DNA of 64,000 bases, from the NCBI RefSeq assembly GCF_963678635.1, contig NC_087071.1, positions 13,281,088 through 13,345,087 on the forward strand, read 5' to 3'. The notes under the pieces are model-generated. The model did not search any database, was not told the DNA's origin, and saw nothing but the letters and a program-made list of their open reading frames with translations. Positions 30,411 to 40,300 of the stretch are shown one piece after another (positions within the stretch are counted from its first letter, which is position 1; every line of letters starts with the position of its first letter). The position numbers and the translations under genes were made by a program. The DNA is from Symsagittifera roscoffensis (taxonomy: Eukaryota > Xenacoelomorpha > Acoela > Convolutidae).

Positions 30411-30632
30411 TGTCAGTGTCCCAAGGCCCCTGTCCCGAGAGTACTGTCCCAGGACCACTGTCCCATACTGTCCCAAGACTACTGTCCCAAGACTAGTGTC
30501 CCAAGACTACTGTCCCAAGACTAGTGTCCCCAGACTAGTGTCCCAAGACTACTGTCCCAAGACTAGTGTCCCCAGACTAGTGTCCCAAGACTACTGTCCC
30601 AAGACTACTGTCCCAAGACTACTGTCCCAAGG
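30411..30632. repeat. Second, displaced 14-bp array
   Basis: Begins with the same irregular string as the start of the main array near 27517 (gtcccaaggcccctg, then gtcccgagagtactg), so it is a duplicate of the array's left end placed 2.9 kb away. Element A lacks it. Confidence 0.9.
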
Positions 30633-30982
30633 CATACTATTTAATTAATATAAAGGTTTGATCCAACTAATCTGGTGTCAAAGTCACTGTCTTTTTTTGT
30701 TTTATGGTTTTTGTTCCTTTTTCTATTCTTTTCTGGTTTTTGTTTCACTTTTTGTCTTTTTGCTCGTGTTTTTGTCCCCCTAGTTGCCCCCTTTTACTCG
30801 GTTAGCTAAGCCTCGTTTGGAGAGCGTACCAGGAAGTTTTCTCGAGTTTTCTTAAAAAGCTATCACGGTACAACCGGAAGGTTTGCACGTTCCTGCCGAA
30901 CCGTACCACCGGTACTCTAGAATGGGCATGCAGCCCGAAGCTGTCTCAAGTGGGTTCGACTCTGTAGTCTTGATGTCGTAAA

Positions 30983-30997
30983 CACCCAGGAGCGCCA
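30983..30997 (-). promoter_or_regulatory. Primer binding site of element B
   Basis: TGGCGCTCCTGGGTG on the minus strand, 10 nt after the LTR end. Confidence 0.8.
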
Positions 30998-31007
30998 TAT
31001 AACACTA

Positions 31008-31912
31008 TATCACATTCGTCTACTGTAGTCACACATGAGGCTTAAGAAAAATAGGCCCTATAACCATTGGCTCAAGAGTCAGGGACACTATCTGTTGTGT
31101 TTTTCTACCTCAAATCAGTCGGAGCCAATTCGGTTCGCTTGTGACATGAGACTACGACCCGTTACAGCTTAAAAGCTACTACCAAAATATCCCCCCACTC
31201 TAGAAATAAGAACGTCCCCATACTTAGGTCTCTAGATACCCAAAATACATGAACGCCGTTAAAAACCGGGTCGGAACAATCCGTTAAGTTACTTTTTATA
31301 AGACAGTGGAACTTTGATCCATTTCAGATGGATCAACCTAAAACTCGCCTTATCTCAACATAACAATCATAAAACACACTCTAGAAATTTAAATTGGGTA
31401 CTCACATTGTAGCACGCTCAAGAACTGGAAGTAATTAAGTTGGTAAGCAACTCGAGAATTAAATAATATAACTAAATGAGTTTAATGTTTATCAGTTTCA
31501 ATAACAGGAACAAGTTTGAACTCTAGAGTATAGTTTCTCGTGAACCATTGGGACACTCAAGCTGTCCACCTTTCCATCGAAGGCTCACTCTAGTCCAGTT
31601 TGAATAATAATCCAGTCGAGCAATAATAGTCCAGTTCTCGGGAATACGCTTCCTTCTGTTTCAGATAGGACAGCTCTACTCTAGTTTTATTGTGACGGAA
31701 ATTGCGAATGGCAATTTCCTACTGCTTTATCTGGCAACTTCCCCGCGATTGTTACTCGATCGTTCTGATTTCTCTTTTTCGGTTTTCAGTTATCGCGAGA
31801 AAATCGAGCATGACAAGCTCCATTCGAATTTTTGAAAAATCAAATTTCACTCCAAAATTAAGCGTTCTTGTTTTTCTCAAGGTCAAACTTCCAAACATGA
31901 CCGACTGGCACA
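31008..31912 (-). repeat. 5' LTR of element B (905 bp)
   Basis: Begins TGTGCCAGTCGG at 31912. It holds the hairpin GGAAATTGC/GCAATTTCC (31697-31719), the hairpin GATCCAT/ATGGATC (31316-31334) and a third hairpin around 31220-31251. Promoter and RNA end signals should lie here; I cannot fix the transcription start. Confidence 0.9.
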
Positions 31913-32649
31913 AAAACACTCAAATTAACTAGATTACATGCAGGAATAGTGAGCTCATGGCTGGGTCTCAGTGTCCCCAGACCACGAGGTCACTCCTAAA
32001 ATCAGGGCTACTACTACTTATTGAATTATTTTTTGTTCAGTAGATAAAAATCATCATCTCCATCAAAGATGGATCAACCCTTTCCCCCAGCTCCTAGCTA
32101 CTCATCCTAGCAAAATGAATTCAGATGTTAATTAAATTCAACTCAGGACAAAACAGGGAAGCTAAAAATTTATATAAGTTATTAATAGTTCCAGTCCCGA
32201 TACCCCTCCGGATTCTCGAATCCGGGGAAAATAAGGCTCTTATCTTCCTTTCGGAAGGCTGGTTTTCCACCCTTCACCGTTGTTCGCAACGACCTTGCAA
32301 CTATTGTAGCGACACAATAGTTGCAACTCGGAACGGTCTCTGCTACTTCTGCAATCTGTTGTTGTTTTTCAATCACAATTCTCGTTGTTATCGCTATCGC
32401 AACTAATTTTGTTGTGTTTTTCTCCGGTTTTCTTATCAAAAAGGGCCGTTTTTGACGTTTCCTAGAATTGTTACGTCATCAAATCGAATTTTTAAAATTT
32501 AAGAATTTCAGCATCCTTCAGCCTTCACAATTAGTCCAATCGTTCGAATAACGCTCTTATTCCTTCAAAATCGCCAATTCGGAAGGTTCGCTGCTAAAAA
32601 CTCGAATCTGCTGAAACTGCATTTTGGTGCATTCTGGTCAAATGTCACA
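31913..32649 (-). repeat. F LTR, proximal part (737 bp)
   Basis: The reverse complement matches the first part of the C LTR (52241-52977), starting TGTGACATT at 32649 and broken at GAGTGTTTT by insertion of B. It is preceded (upstream in its own sense) by the polypurine tract at 32650-32661, so it is a 3' LTR. Confidence 0.9.
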
Positions 32650-32661
32650 TACTCCCCGGAC

Positions 32662-33462
32662 AGTCCGGTCAATGTCATCATTGAATCTCGTATTGTTCGT
32701 AAAATAGGTACAGTGTCATCGAATAGAATTTACAAAATGCACGAAATTACTTTTATCCACGTCATATCGACTCACCGCAGAATATAAATGGCATCATACT
32801 ACATCACTATAGCCTTCAAGTTCTTTCATTAATCTGCACATTGAGGGATACGACCTAAAATAAAAACATCGTTTCCGACTTCCAATGTCAATGCCCTGAT
32901 TACAAACTTTTTCTCCTAGATTTAAAAGGTGCTGGTTTGCAGGACAGTCCTGCCAACCAACAAACTAAAATTATCCTACTATGCTCCTTCCCTTCGGAAA
33001 TCTTGCTTGTTATTGTCCCGAATATTAAAACTAAGAAACTCTGTGGTTATGAAGAACATTGAAACAATCTCCCTCTTCGAGAGATTACCCAAAAATTTCA
33101 TATCACCACAAAGTGATCAGTTCTCCTAGTTGATTAAACACAGTCATGCAGGCTGGAATTTTTAAATATACTCTTTACTCAAGCCTTTCTAAATTAATAG
33201 TAAGCAAGTGTCTCTAAAGCCACTTAACTAAAATCAAAATGCAAATTTATAGATGCAACAAATTCAAAACTCAACTAAATGTTTCAGTTTTCAATTACAA
33301 CTTGGTTGCTTGGTTTCTCACTTGAGTTTTTTCACACACTTAAAACAATTCTGAGTTTTAACTTCTTCTCAATCACTCCTTTGTTTTTCCTCTTTTTTCG
33401 TCGTTTAGAACTTCTAAAACTTCTAAATTCTTCTAATTTCGTCTCTTTTTGCGTTGTGACAT
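32662..33462 (-). mobile_element. Element F remnant: 3' end of a C-family element
   Basis: The reverse complement is collinear with 51440-52228 of element C (3' untranslated region and the last codons of ORF4, KRDEIRR). It stops abruptly where the C 5' LTR begins at 33463, so C appears to have inserted into F. No other part of F is confidently identified. Confidence 0.82.
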
Positions 33463-33899
33463 TCGACCAGAATGGACCAAAACGCAGATTCAGCATATTC
33501 GAGTTTTTAACAGCGAACCTTCCGAATTGACGGTTTCAAGTGATTAACGACGTTATTGGGACGATTAGTCAAACGGTTAAGTCAACATTTTCTGGTATTT
33601 TGAAATTTTAAAATTTTAAACGTCAGAAACGGCCATTTTGGCAGAAAACCGGAAGAAAAACACAACAACATTAGTTGCGATGGCGTGAACAACGAGAATT
33701 ATGCTTGAAAAACAACGACCAATTGCAGAAGTAGCAGAGACTGCTCCGAGTTGCAACTATTGTGTCGCTACAATAGTTGCAAGGCCGTTGCGAACAACGG
33801 TGAAGGGTGGAAAAGCAGCCTTCCGGAAGGAGAATAAGAGCCTTATTTCCCCGGATTCAGGAATCCGGAGGGGTCTCGGGACTGGAACTTTTATTATTT

Positions 33900-33907
33900 T
33901 ATATAAA
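33900..33907 (+). promoter_or_regulatory. TATA-like box of the C LTR
   Basis: TATATAAA about 440 bp into the LTR, also present in the 3' LTR and its tandem copies. It would place the RNA start some 30 bp downstream, with the two downstream hairpins inside the transcript. Position relative to the hairpins differs in B, so this is tentative. Confidence 0.4.
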
Positions 33908-34092
33908 CTTTTAGCTTCCCTGTCATGTCCTGAGTTGAATTTAATTAACATGTGAGTTCATTTTGCTAGGATGAGAAGCTAGGAGTTGGGGGAATGGGTT
34001 GATCCATCTTCGATGGAGATGATGATTTTTATCTACTGAACAAAAACAATAATAATTCAATAAATAGTAGTAGCCCTGTTTTTAGGAGTGAC

Positions 34093-34127
34093 CTCGTGGT
34101 CTGGGGATACTGAGACCCAGCCATGAG
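34093..34127 (+). promoter_or_regulatory. LTR hairpin conserved by compensation (C copy)
   Basis: Arms CTCGTGG-TCTGGG and CCCAG-CCATGAG. The E counterpart at 56919-56952 pairs with different bases. Confidence 0.6.
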
Positions 34128-34351
34128 CTCACTAGTTCTGCATGTAATCTAGTTAATTTGAGTGTTTTGAGCCGAAAGCAGTAACGTTTTTTGTCGACCC
34201 GATGTTAGAAAGACCACCGAAAGTACTGGCTTAGTAGAGACGGTTAAAAACATGTAAAGCTCTGTTTAGCCGTTAGCCAGTCGTCTTAGAACTTAGTTTT
34301 GCTTTCCGTCGATATGTATCTTCCGGGCGAATGTTACATAGATGTTTTTTT

Positions 34352-34366
34352 TGGCGCTAATGGGTG
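34352..34366 (+). promoter_or_regulatory. Primer binding site of element C (two mismatches)
   Basis: TGGCGCTAATGGGTG, 13 nt after the LTR end; the later copies at 53168 and 54432 keep the intact TGGCGCTCCTGGGTG. Confidence 0.7.
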
Positions 34367-36189
34367 TTATTCTTTTTTAACATCATGACCGGCAGAACCG
34401 TTAACGAGCACTCCGCGCCGAGCGGATGCTCACATTAACGCCCTTAATAGGCCTAAACCGCCTGGGCGAAAGGGTAGTTCGGAACGCGGAAGCCTTCCGG
34501 ATTACCGTGAATAGCTTTTTAACCTAGTTAAGACCAAAAATTCACGGACCAGGAAGGGTGGGGGGGTTCGCGGTCCCGTCGTTCCCTGAGAGGTTTGTGA
34601 CCAAAAACACTTAAAGATATATATAAAACCAAACAAAAAGTAGTATAGTACCCAAGAAAAACACAAAACATAAAAAAATAACCGAAAAAACCAAAAACAA
34701 TAAAAAAGTGAAAAATCAGTAGAAATCATCCTCCCAGACAAGATGTGATCAGACCCTCCCTAGATATATTGTTGTTACAGGCATTTATATCAGTCAGGAT
34801 TGTTACGATCAATTTTGTAGCCCGTTTGTGAGGCTTGTACTGTAGGGTTATTTGAGCATTTAAGCACGTTAATGATAAATTGCGTTCAATCCGGAAGGGT
34901 CAGCTGATTTGCGCTCAATCCGGAGGGGTCTTGTGAGAAGACTGATCCGGCAAGCAGTACAAGGAGCATCAAGAAGGGGCTCAACGACAACAACAATCGA
35001 CTGTTGGGTATCGTTAACAAGTTTTGTATCCCTTTTGGTGCAAAAAGTAAGATAGTAATCTGGGGGGGGGGGGCTCGACAGTGCTGCACTGTAGTGACCC
35101 TTCACCGAACTGCGAATATCCGAGTTAAGCACCTTAATTGGGATATTGAACAAACCCGGGGGGTATAGTATTAATAATATCATTACTTATATAGCCTATA
35201 TTAATACTCCTATATCGTTTTTCGGTGAAAAACACAGTGAGCAGACCAGTTTTTAGGGTCAAAATAGCGATATTTTGATCCCCCCACAAGTCGCGATTTT
35301 TGAGATATCGATATTTTTTGAAACGGAAAAAAGCACTAAAGTAGTGTGTTTCATCGTAACTGCACTACCATAATAGTTAGAACCGGTTAAGTTTAGTTCG
35401 GAAGTGGTTGGAACTATTTTGGTACCAAAAACCGAATTTTCTTGATTTTTGAGAAAACGAATTCAAAATTTTTTTTGAAATTTTTGAGTTAGAACAGTAA
35501 AAATAGTTGTTCGGACAATGTCCACTAATGAATCTACAAGTTTTAAAACCCCCTTCCCGAAAGCCTTCCGGGTCGCAGAGAAATCGAACTTAACGTATTT
35601 GATTTGGTGGATTCATCAAACCGGAGGGGTACAGTTAGCATAGATTTTCGCAAATTTTTTCAATTAAAGCGTTTTAGATCGGGTTTGTTTTTTGCGTTGA
35701 ACTAGAAGAGTGTAGGCCTTCTGAGCTCGGATCAATAATTTTTAGGTCGAAAAGAACAGAATTGCGGAAAAAGTTAAGCGGAACCTATAAGAGACAAATT
35801 TTTTGACTTTAGAAAAAAGACGTTTTGTTAATAACTTTAGAACTGCTGGGCATATTGAGTTGATCTTGGTATCAACAGATCAAAAATTAGCTGAGCTTAC
35901 TGATAGAGACAAAAGTTTTTCAAAAAAAAAGCGTGAAAAGTTTTTGAGATTGTTTTTAGCAAATTCACCAATTTGGGAGGGTAGACCCTGCACGTTTTAT
36001 ATAATTTTTTTTAGAAAAGCCCCTACACCCCTACCAAAAGGTAATAGCGGTTGAATAAAGTAACTTTAGGCTGTTCTAGACGAAAAGGGAAGGCTAAAAG
36101 CACAGGAAAACCTTAATCGAACCGAAGTTAGGCTAGCGATAAGACCCTTCACCGTTACCGTGAATTGTCAAATAAGAGGCTTAACTTCA

Positions 36190-36520
36190 ATCCGGAAGGG
36201 TCTAGGAAAGCATTACATACCCTTCCTAGTTAATTGAAAAAGCAAAATTGCATCGGAGAACGTATCCGGAGGGGTATAGGTTGAAAGAAGGAAATCTCCG
36301 AAAAGCTACTATTACAAACCAGAGGGCTCCCAATCCTGAGGGGTCAAATTTTTTTTTTTTCAAATTAGGAGGGGTCCGAATCCGGAGGGGTCTTATATTT
36401 GCTAATTCGGTGGGGTCCCAAGCCGGAGGGGTCTTATATTTACTAAATCAGAGGGGTCCCAATCCGGAGGGGTCTAAATTTTGTTAGTCCGGAAGGGTCC
36501 TATTTTTCCAATCCGGAGGG
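36190..36520 (+). repeat. Cluster of CCGGAGGGGTC motifs
   Basis: About ten copies of a CCGGAGGGGTC-like motif with short AT-rich spacers in 330 bp. Further single copies are scattered through the LTR and leader. Confidence 0.8.
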
Positions 36521-36751
36521 ATATTATTTTATTAAAGGACTTGGGTAAACGGAAGAAAGACTAAAGTGAGAGGTATTAGGTTATTAGCAGACAGGCTAGG
36601 AATCAGTGACTGCACTGGTAACTTGCCTTTCAATAAAAACCAGACCAAAACAAGACAGGTCCGAACTCGGATATTCGTGACACGAAGTCTAAACTAAAAA
36701 GAGCGTAATTCATTGGTGTGGATTGAAACTCAATACGTTTTTGTGAAAAGT

Positions 36752-36915
36752 GACTGCCCTGAGGATTGTAGTAGGTCTAGCTCGGGCAGTCCGAAGGCAG
36801 ATAGGTAACACAGTACTCGGTGGGTGCAATAGACGCCCACTTGAGAAAATTACTGCCATCAAAGTTTTGTCTGTTTGGTGCAGCACCAAGCAGGGAAAGC
36901 TTTTTCTTTTAAAGA
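36752..36915 (+). promoter_or_regulatory. Three-hairpin leader RNA module (C copy)
   Basis: Hairpin 1: GACTGCCC-GAG with CTC-GGGCAGTC (36752-36791). Hairpin 2: outer GGCAG/CTGCC (36796-36800, 36853-36857), inner CTC/GAG and GTGGGTG/CGCCCAC (36820-36840). Hairpin 3: CTG-TTGGTG with CACCAA-CAG (36871-36893). It ends with AGCTTTTTC. Element E has two copies with the same layout and different bases in the stems. Confidence 0.72.
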
Positions 36916-37305
36916 CAAGTTCGACTATTGTACTGCGACCGACTAAAAGTACAATACACATACGTTTTTTTATAGAGGTATTCATATTCTGTCATTATAT
37001 ATTTTTTCTTTTGTTTTTGATTTTAAGTCTACATAAACTGTGCTTGATTGGGTAGTGAGTACACTATCTTTTAAATTGACTGATAACATCATATTGTGCT
37101 AATTCTCAAATCTTACGACCGATAATCGGTTAGTGTGAATAAATTATATACAAACGGTACTCTGATAACATACAGGGATTCATGGTCACTATTTTACAGA
37201 ATCTTGTGAAATTTATTGTGTTGTGTCATTATTATTGGTAGTCAAACTATAAGGTCACTAGCAATCGAATTAAGTGTATAGGCATTAAGAAGTGGTAAAT
37301 TGAGA

Positions 37306-40300
37306 ATGAGTCTAGACAAGTCAAGGATACCTAAACGAGGTAATAGCTCTAGGAAATTCATACCCAAAAAGCAAAGAAAAACAATGACCGATCCTTTTGT
37401 GGATTGGATCAAACGAGCCCGGACCGACAAAGGGGAAACGGTTTCAGGCAGAATGGTTGAAACGAGGAGTCAGAAGACCTCAGAAGAGAGAAAAGAAATA
37501 TTGGAAGTGGAGGTCAATACAGACCAGGCCATGAATGACAACCAGGAAGTACATGGACTGGAAGGGAGAGGCAGAAGGCTGGCGAGTGAATCTACTCCGG
37601 TAGAACAAGGCCATGATTTTGCCACTTCCACCGGGATATTAGATCGAGAGGAGATGTCGGAACTGTCCGACATTTCAACTGAAATTGTGGCAACTAGAAG
37701 GTCTCCATCAGACAACACTATGATGGCAGGCGGGACTGAGAAACAAACAACGTCATCATCGTTCTCAGAAAGAATGAGGAACACCTTAGGAAACATCTTT
37801 CCATTCACCATGGGAGTGGGCACAAGAAATGAAGGTGAATCCCAGGAGGAGGAGGACGACGAAGAAGAGCAAGTGGACTTTGGGTCTCAAGTCAGCCTCA
37901 ATAGTTCGACCCAGGAGAATGAGGCATACGTCGAAAGAGACACTGGAACCATAGACAAATTTGGTGTAGTGAGAACGATAAGAAAAGACGCAAACGCATC
38001 AGGCCAGTCGAGGGGCTTCGCGATTATGTCAAATTCAGATCCGCAAACTCGGGAGAGTAGAAACAGAGGGCTAGGCAACGCATTGGCGGATCCCGAGGTG
38101 GATAATGAAAAGACGTCGAGGCAGAGAGTCAAGGCCCGAATCTCGACCAGCACGAAGCTACCTGGGACCGACAGGGTTACACCGCCACTAGTGACGCCAC
38201 TCGTGGTTAACGGGGCAGCACTAGAAGAAGCCTTGAACAACACAGTGGACAGTTTAGGAGAACAAAACGAACAGATGTCCATAAGAATGAGTGAACTAGA
38301 AAGAGCAGTTCACATTGAAAGAGAAAATCTGCGGGAAGAAATAAACCGCAATAGACAAGAAGTTGGTTGGAGCGAAAAACGCTTGAAAGAAAGAACGGAC
38401 GAGCATATAGCAAAGAACTTGTCGCGAATGACAAGAGAAGCGGAACAGAGTGAGTTACGCTTAAGAGACGACATGGAGAAGTTAAGAATTCAGCAAGGGC
38501 AGTCTCTTGGGACTCTTGACACAAAGATAGACGCGATGATGGAGAGGCGAACTCAGGCTATCACGGATAGGTTGGACGGGCTACTAAGCAGCAAGAGTGG
38601 ACCAAAAGAAGGGGAACCGAAATCGGTAGGTCCCAGCAGGGGGCCGAAGGTGAACTTCAACGACCATCAAAAGAGGAGGACATATGGATCCACTAGAGGC
38701 AGGGGCAGTTCATCAGGCTATGCCACAAGGGATAATAGAACATGGGGCCTGAACAGTAGAGCAAGTTCAACGGGGAACAGACAGACCTCTAATGAACGAC
38801 CAACGCAAGGCACACGTGCGACTGGGAGAAGTGATTCCGGTAACAGAGGGCATGCAAGCCCGGGGAGGAGTCATGTGGGCGAAGGGGGAAAAACTCACGG
38901 CGATTCGGATTGCAGGGATTCACCGAATACAGAGCCTTTGACAAGGTGTGAGAACACCCAGGCGGGGCACTCAAGGGATGCTACGGCAATGGCCACAGCC
39001 TTTGAACCCCTAAACAGGTCTTTGGAGACATCCCTTACAAGGTTATCCAGAACCAATGAACGCAGTGAGAAGTCCAGAAGAGTCTTTAAGAAACCAAGAT
39101 GCTATAAAGACGAATCTGATGGCTGTATTGATACCTGGATAGAGGTAATGAAACTGTATTTCGAGGAAGAGGACTTGTCGGAGAGACAGGAATGCAGTGC
39201 ACTCACCAGTAACTTGGAAGGGACAGCCCTGAACTGTGTCATGGCCAAGAAGCAATATCAGCGTGACACAGCCGAGAAAATCTTCGAAATCTTGTTAAAC
39301 CGTTTTGGATCAGGGGTGCAGGGGCACCAAGCAATGATGCGCTTCGAGAAACGGAGACAACGGGAAGATGAAACGATAGACAAGTTTCTAGACGACTTGG
39401 AAATGCTGAGAAGACGCAGCCAACCGGATGAGTCAAACCGAAGGATGAACCTGGCAGTAGCCTTAAAAGTCATCGATGGTGTGAAGAATGATGAACTTCG
39501 AACAATACTAGCAACGCATTACACACCACTATCAACCAATACGCCAACACCAGAGGAGTTGAGGCTCAAGTCAAAAGAGTATCTTTTGTTGAAACCTCCT
39601 TCGAGATCTGGAAACTACAAGAACAATTATGGCAATTTTAACAGCGGACCGGCAAACCAAGGAAACAACTGGTACAAACCGAGGGATGATATGGACAAGA
39701 GACGCTCTTGTGCCAATTGCAGTTCATCGGACCATCATGTGTCAGCATGCCCAACTTACAAACAAGGCATGAAAGCAATAGGCTTTAGCCTCGAGGACGA
39801 AGAGGCGTCAGAATTGGACCACGAGGATTTCATGAGAGGAATAATTGCGAAGTTTGGCCAGAAGTGTTTCTTTTGCAACTTGGAAGGTCATTTTAAATCA
39901 GATTGTCCGCAACTCTGGGATGCAGTGGCAGATATCAAGCATCCAAGGCATGAAGAAGCTTTGTCAGGAGAGAAAGCCAGCAAGGCTCGCCTGTTGAGTG
40001 AAGCGGAGGCACGCAGAAAAGACAAACCTCAAGAGCTGGCGGCGAAGAAAATGCAAGCGGTAACTGAAGAGACACGTGAACCGGAACCAGCAACTGCGGC
40101 CGATGACTTCAAGATTGATTATAGGGCAGCCGCGAGGGATGCTCTAAATGGAGTGCAGCAGGAACTGGTGACGAAAGAGATCGAACAAAACGTGAAACTC
40201 GAACTGGAGAATGAGAAACTACAGGAGCAACTGAATACCTTCGAAGCAACGGAGGTCGAGGAGACTAAAGCACCAAGCAGTTTGAGCATGAAACTTAATG

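Larger units (their letters stand above)
27185..30982 (-). other. Leader (5' untranslated region) of element B
   Basis: 3.8 kb with no supported gene. From gag outward: an AT-rich stretch (27185-27419), a 14-bp array (27420-28865), unique leader (28900-29700), the 70-bp minisatellite (29706-30115), a short unique stretch (30116-30403), a second small 14-bp array (30411-30632), and a T-rich block (A-rich in RNA) at 30685-30785. Other than the arrays it is collinear with A. Confidence 0.8.
7915..31912 (-). mobile_element. Element B: full-length giant Ty3/Gypsy-type retrotransposon (about 24.0 kb)
   Basis: Both LTRs begin TGTGCCAGTCGG on the minus strand; the 3' LTR ends GTTACA and the 5' LTR end is a mutated GTGATA. 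The flanks are the two halves of one F LTR, joined as ...cggtcaaa / aaaacactc..., giving an ambiguous 3-4 bp target duplication of A residues. The body encodes gag, protease, RT, RNase H, integrase, a macrodomain, ORF2 with an SGNH hydrolase, a 1,950-aa ORF3 and a short ORF4. The two LTRs differ at only a few positions in the parts I compared, so the insertion is young. Gag, pol and ORF2 nevertheless carry stops or single-base shifts. Confidence 0.92.
33463..34338 (+). repeat. 5' LTR of element C (876 bp)
   Basis: Starts TGTGACATTCGACC and ends GGGCGAATGTTACA. It contains an 11-bp perfect hairpin GCAACTATTGT/ACAATAGTTGC (33753-33780), a TATATAAA box (33900-33907), and hairpins at 34002-34017 and 34093-34127. 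Confidence 0.9.
34367..37305 (+). other. Leader of element C
   Basis: 2.9 kb without a supported gene. A hairpin GAGCA-TCCGC/GCGGA-TGCTC lies near 34410-34432, an A-rich block at 34600-34720, many copies of CCGGAGGGGT or CCGGAAGGGT (densest at 36190-36520), and the three-hairpin module at 36752-36915 before gag. Confidence 0.8.
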
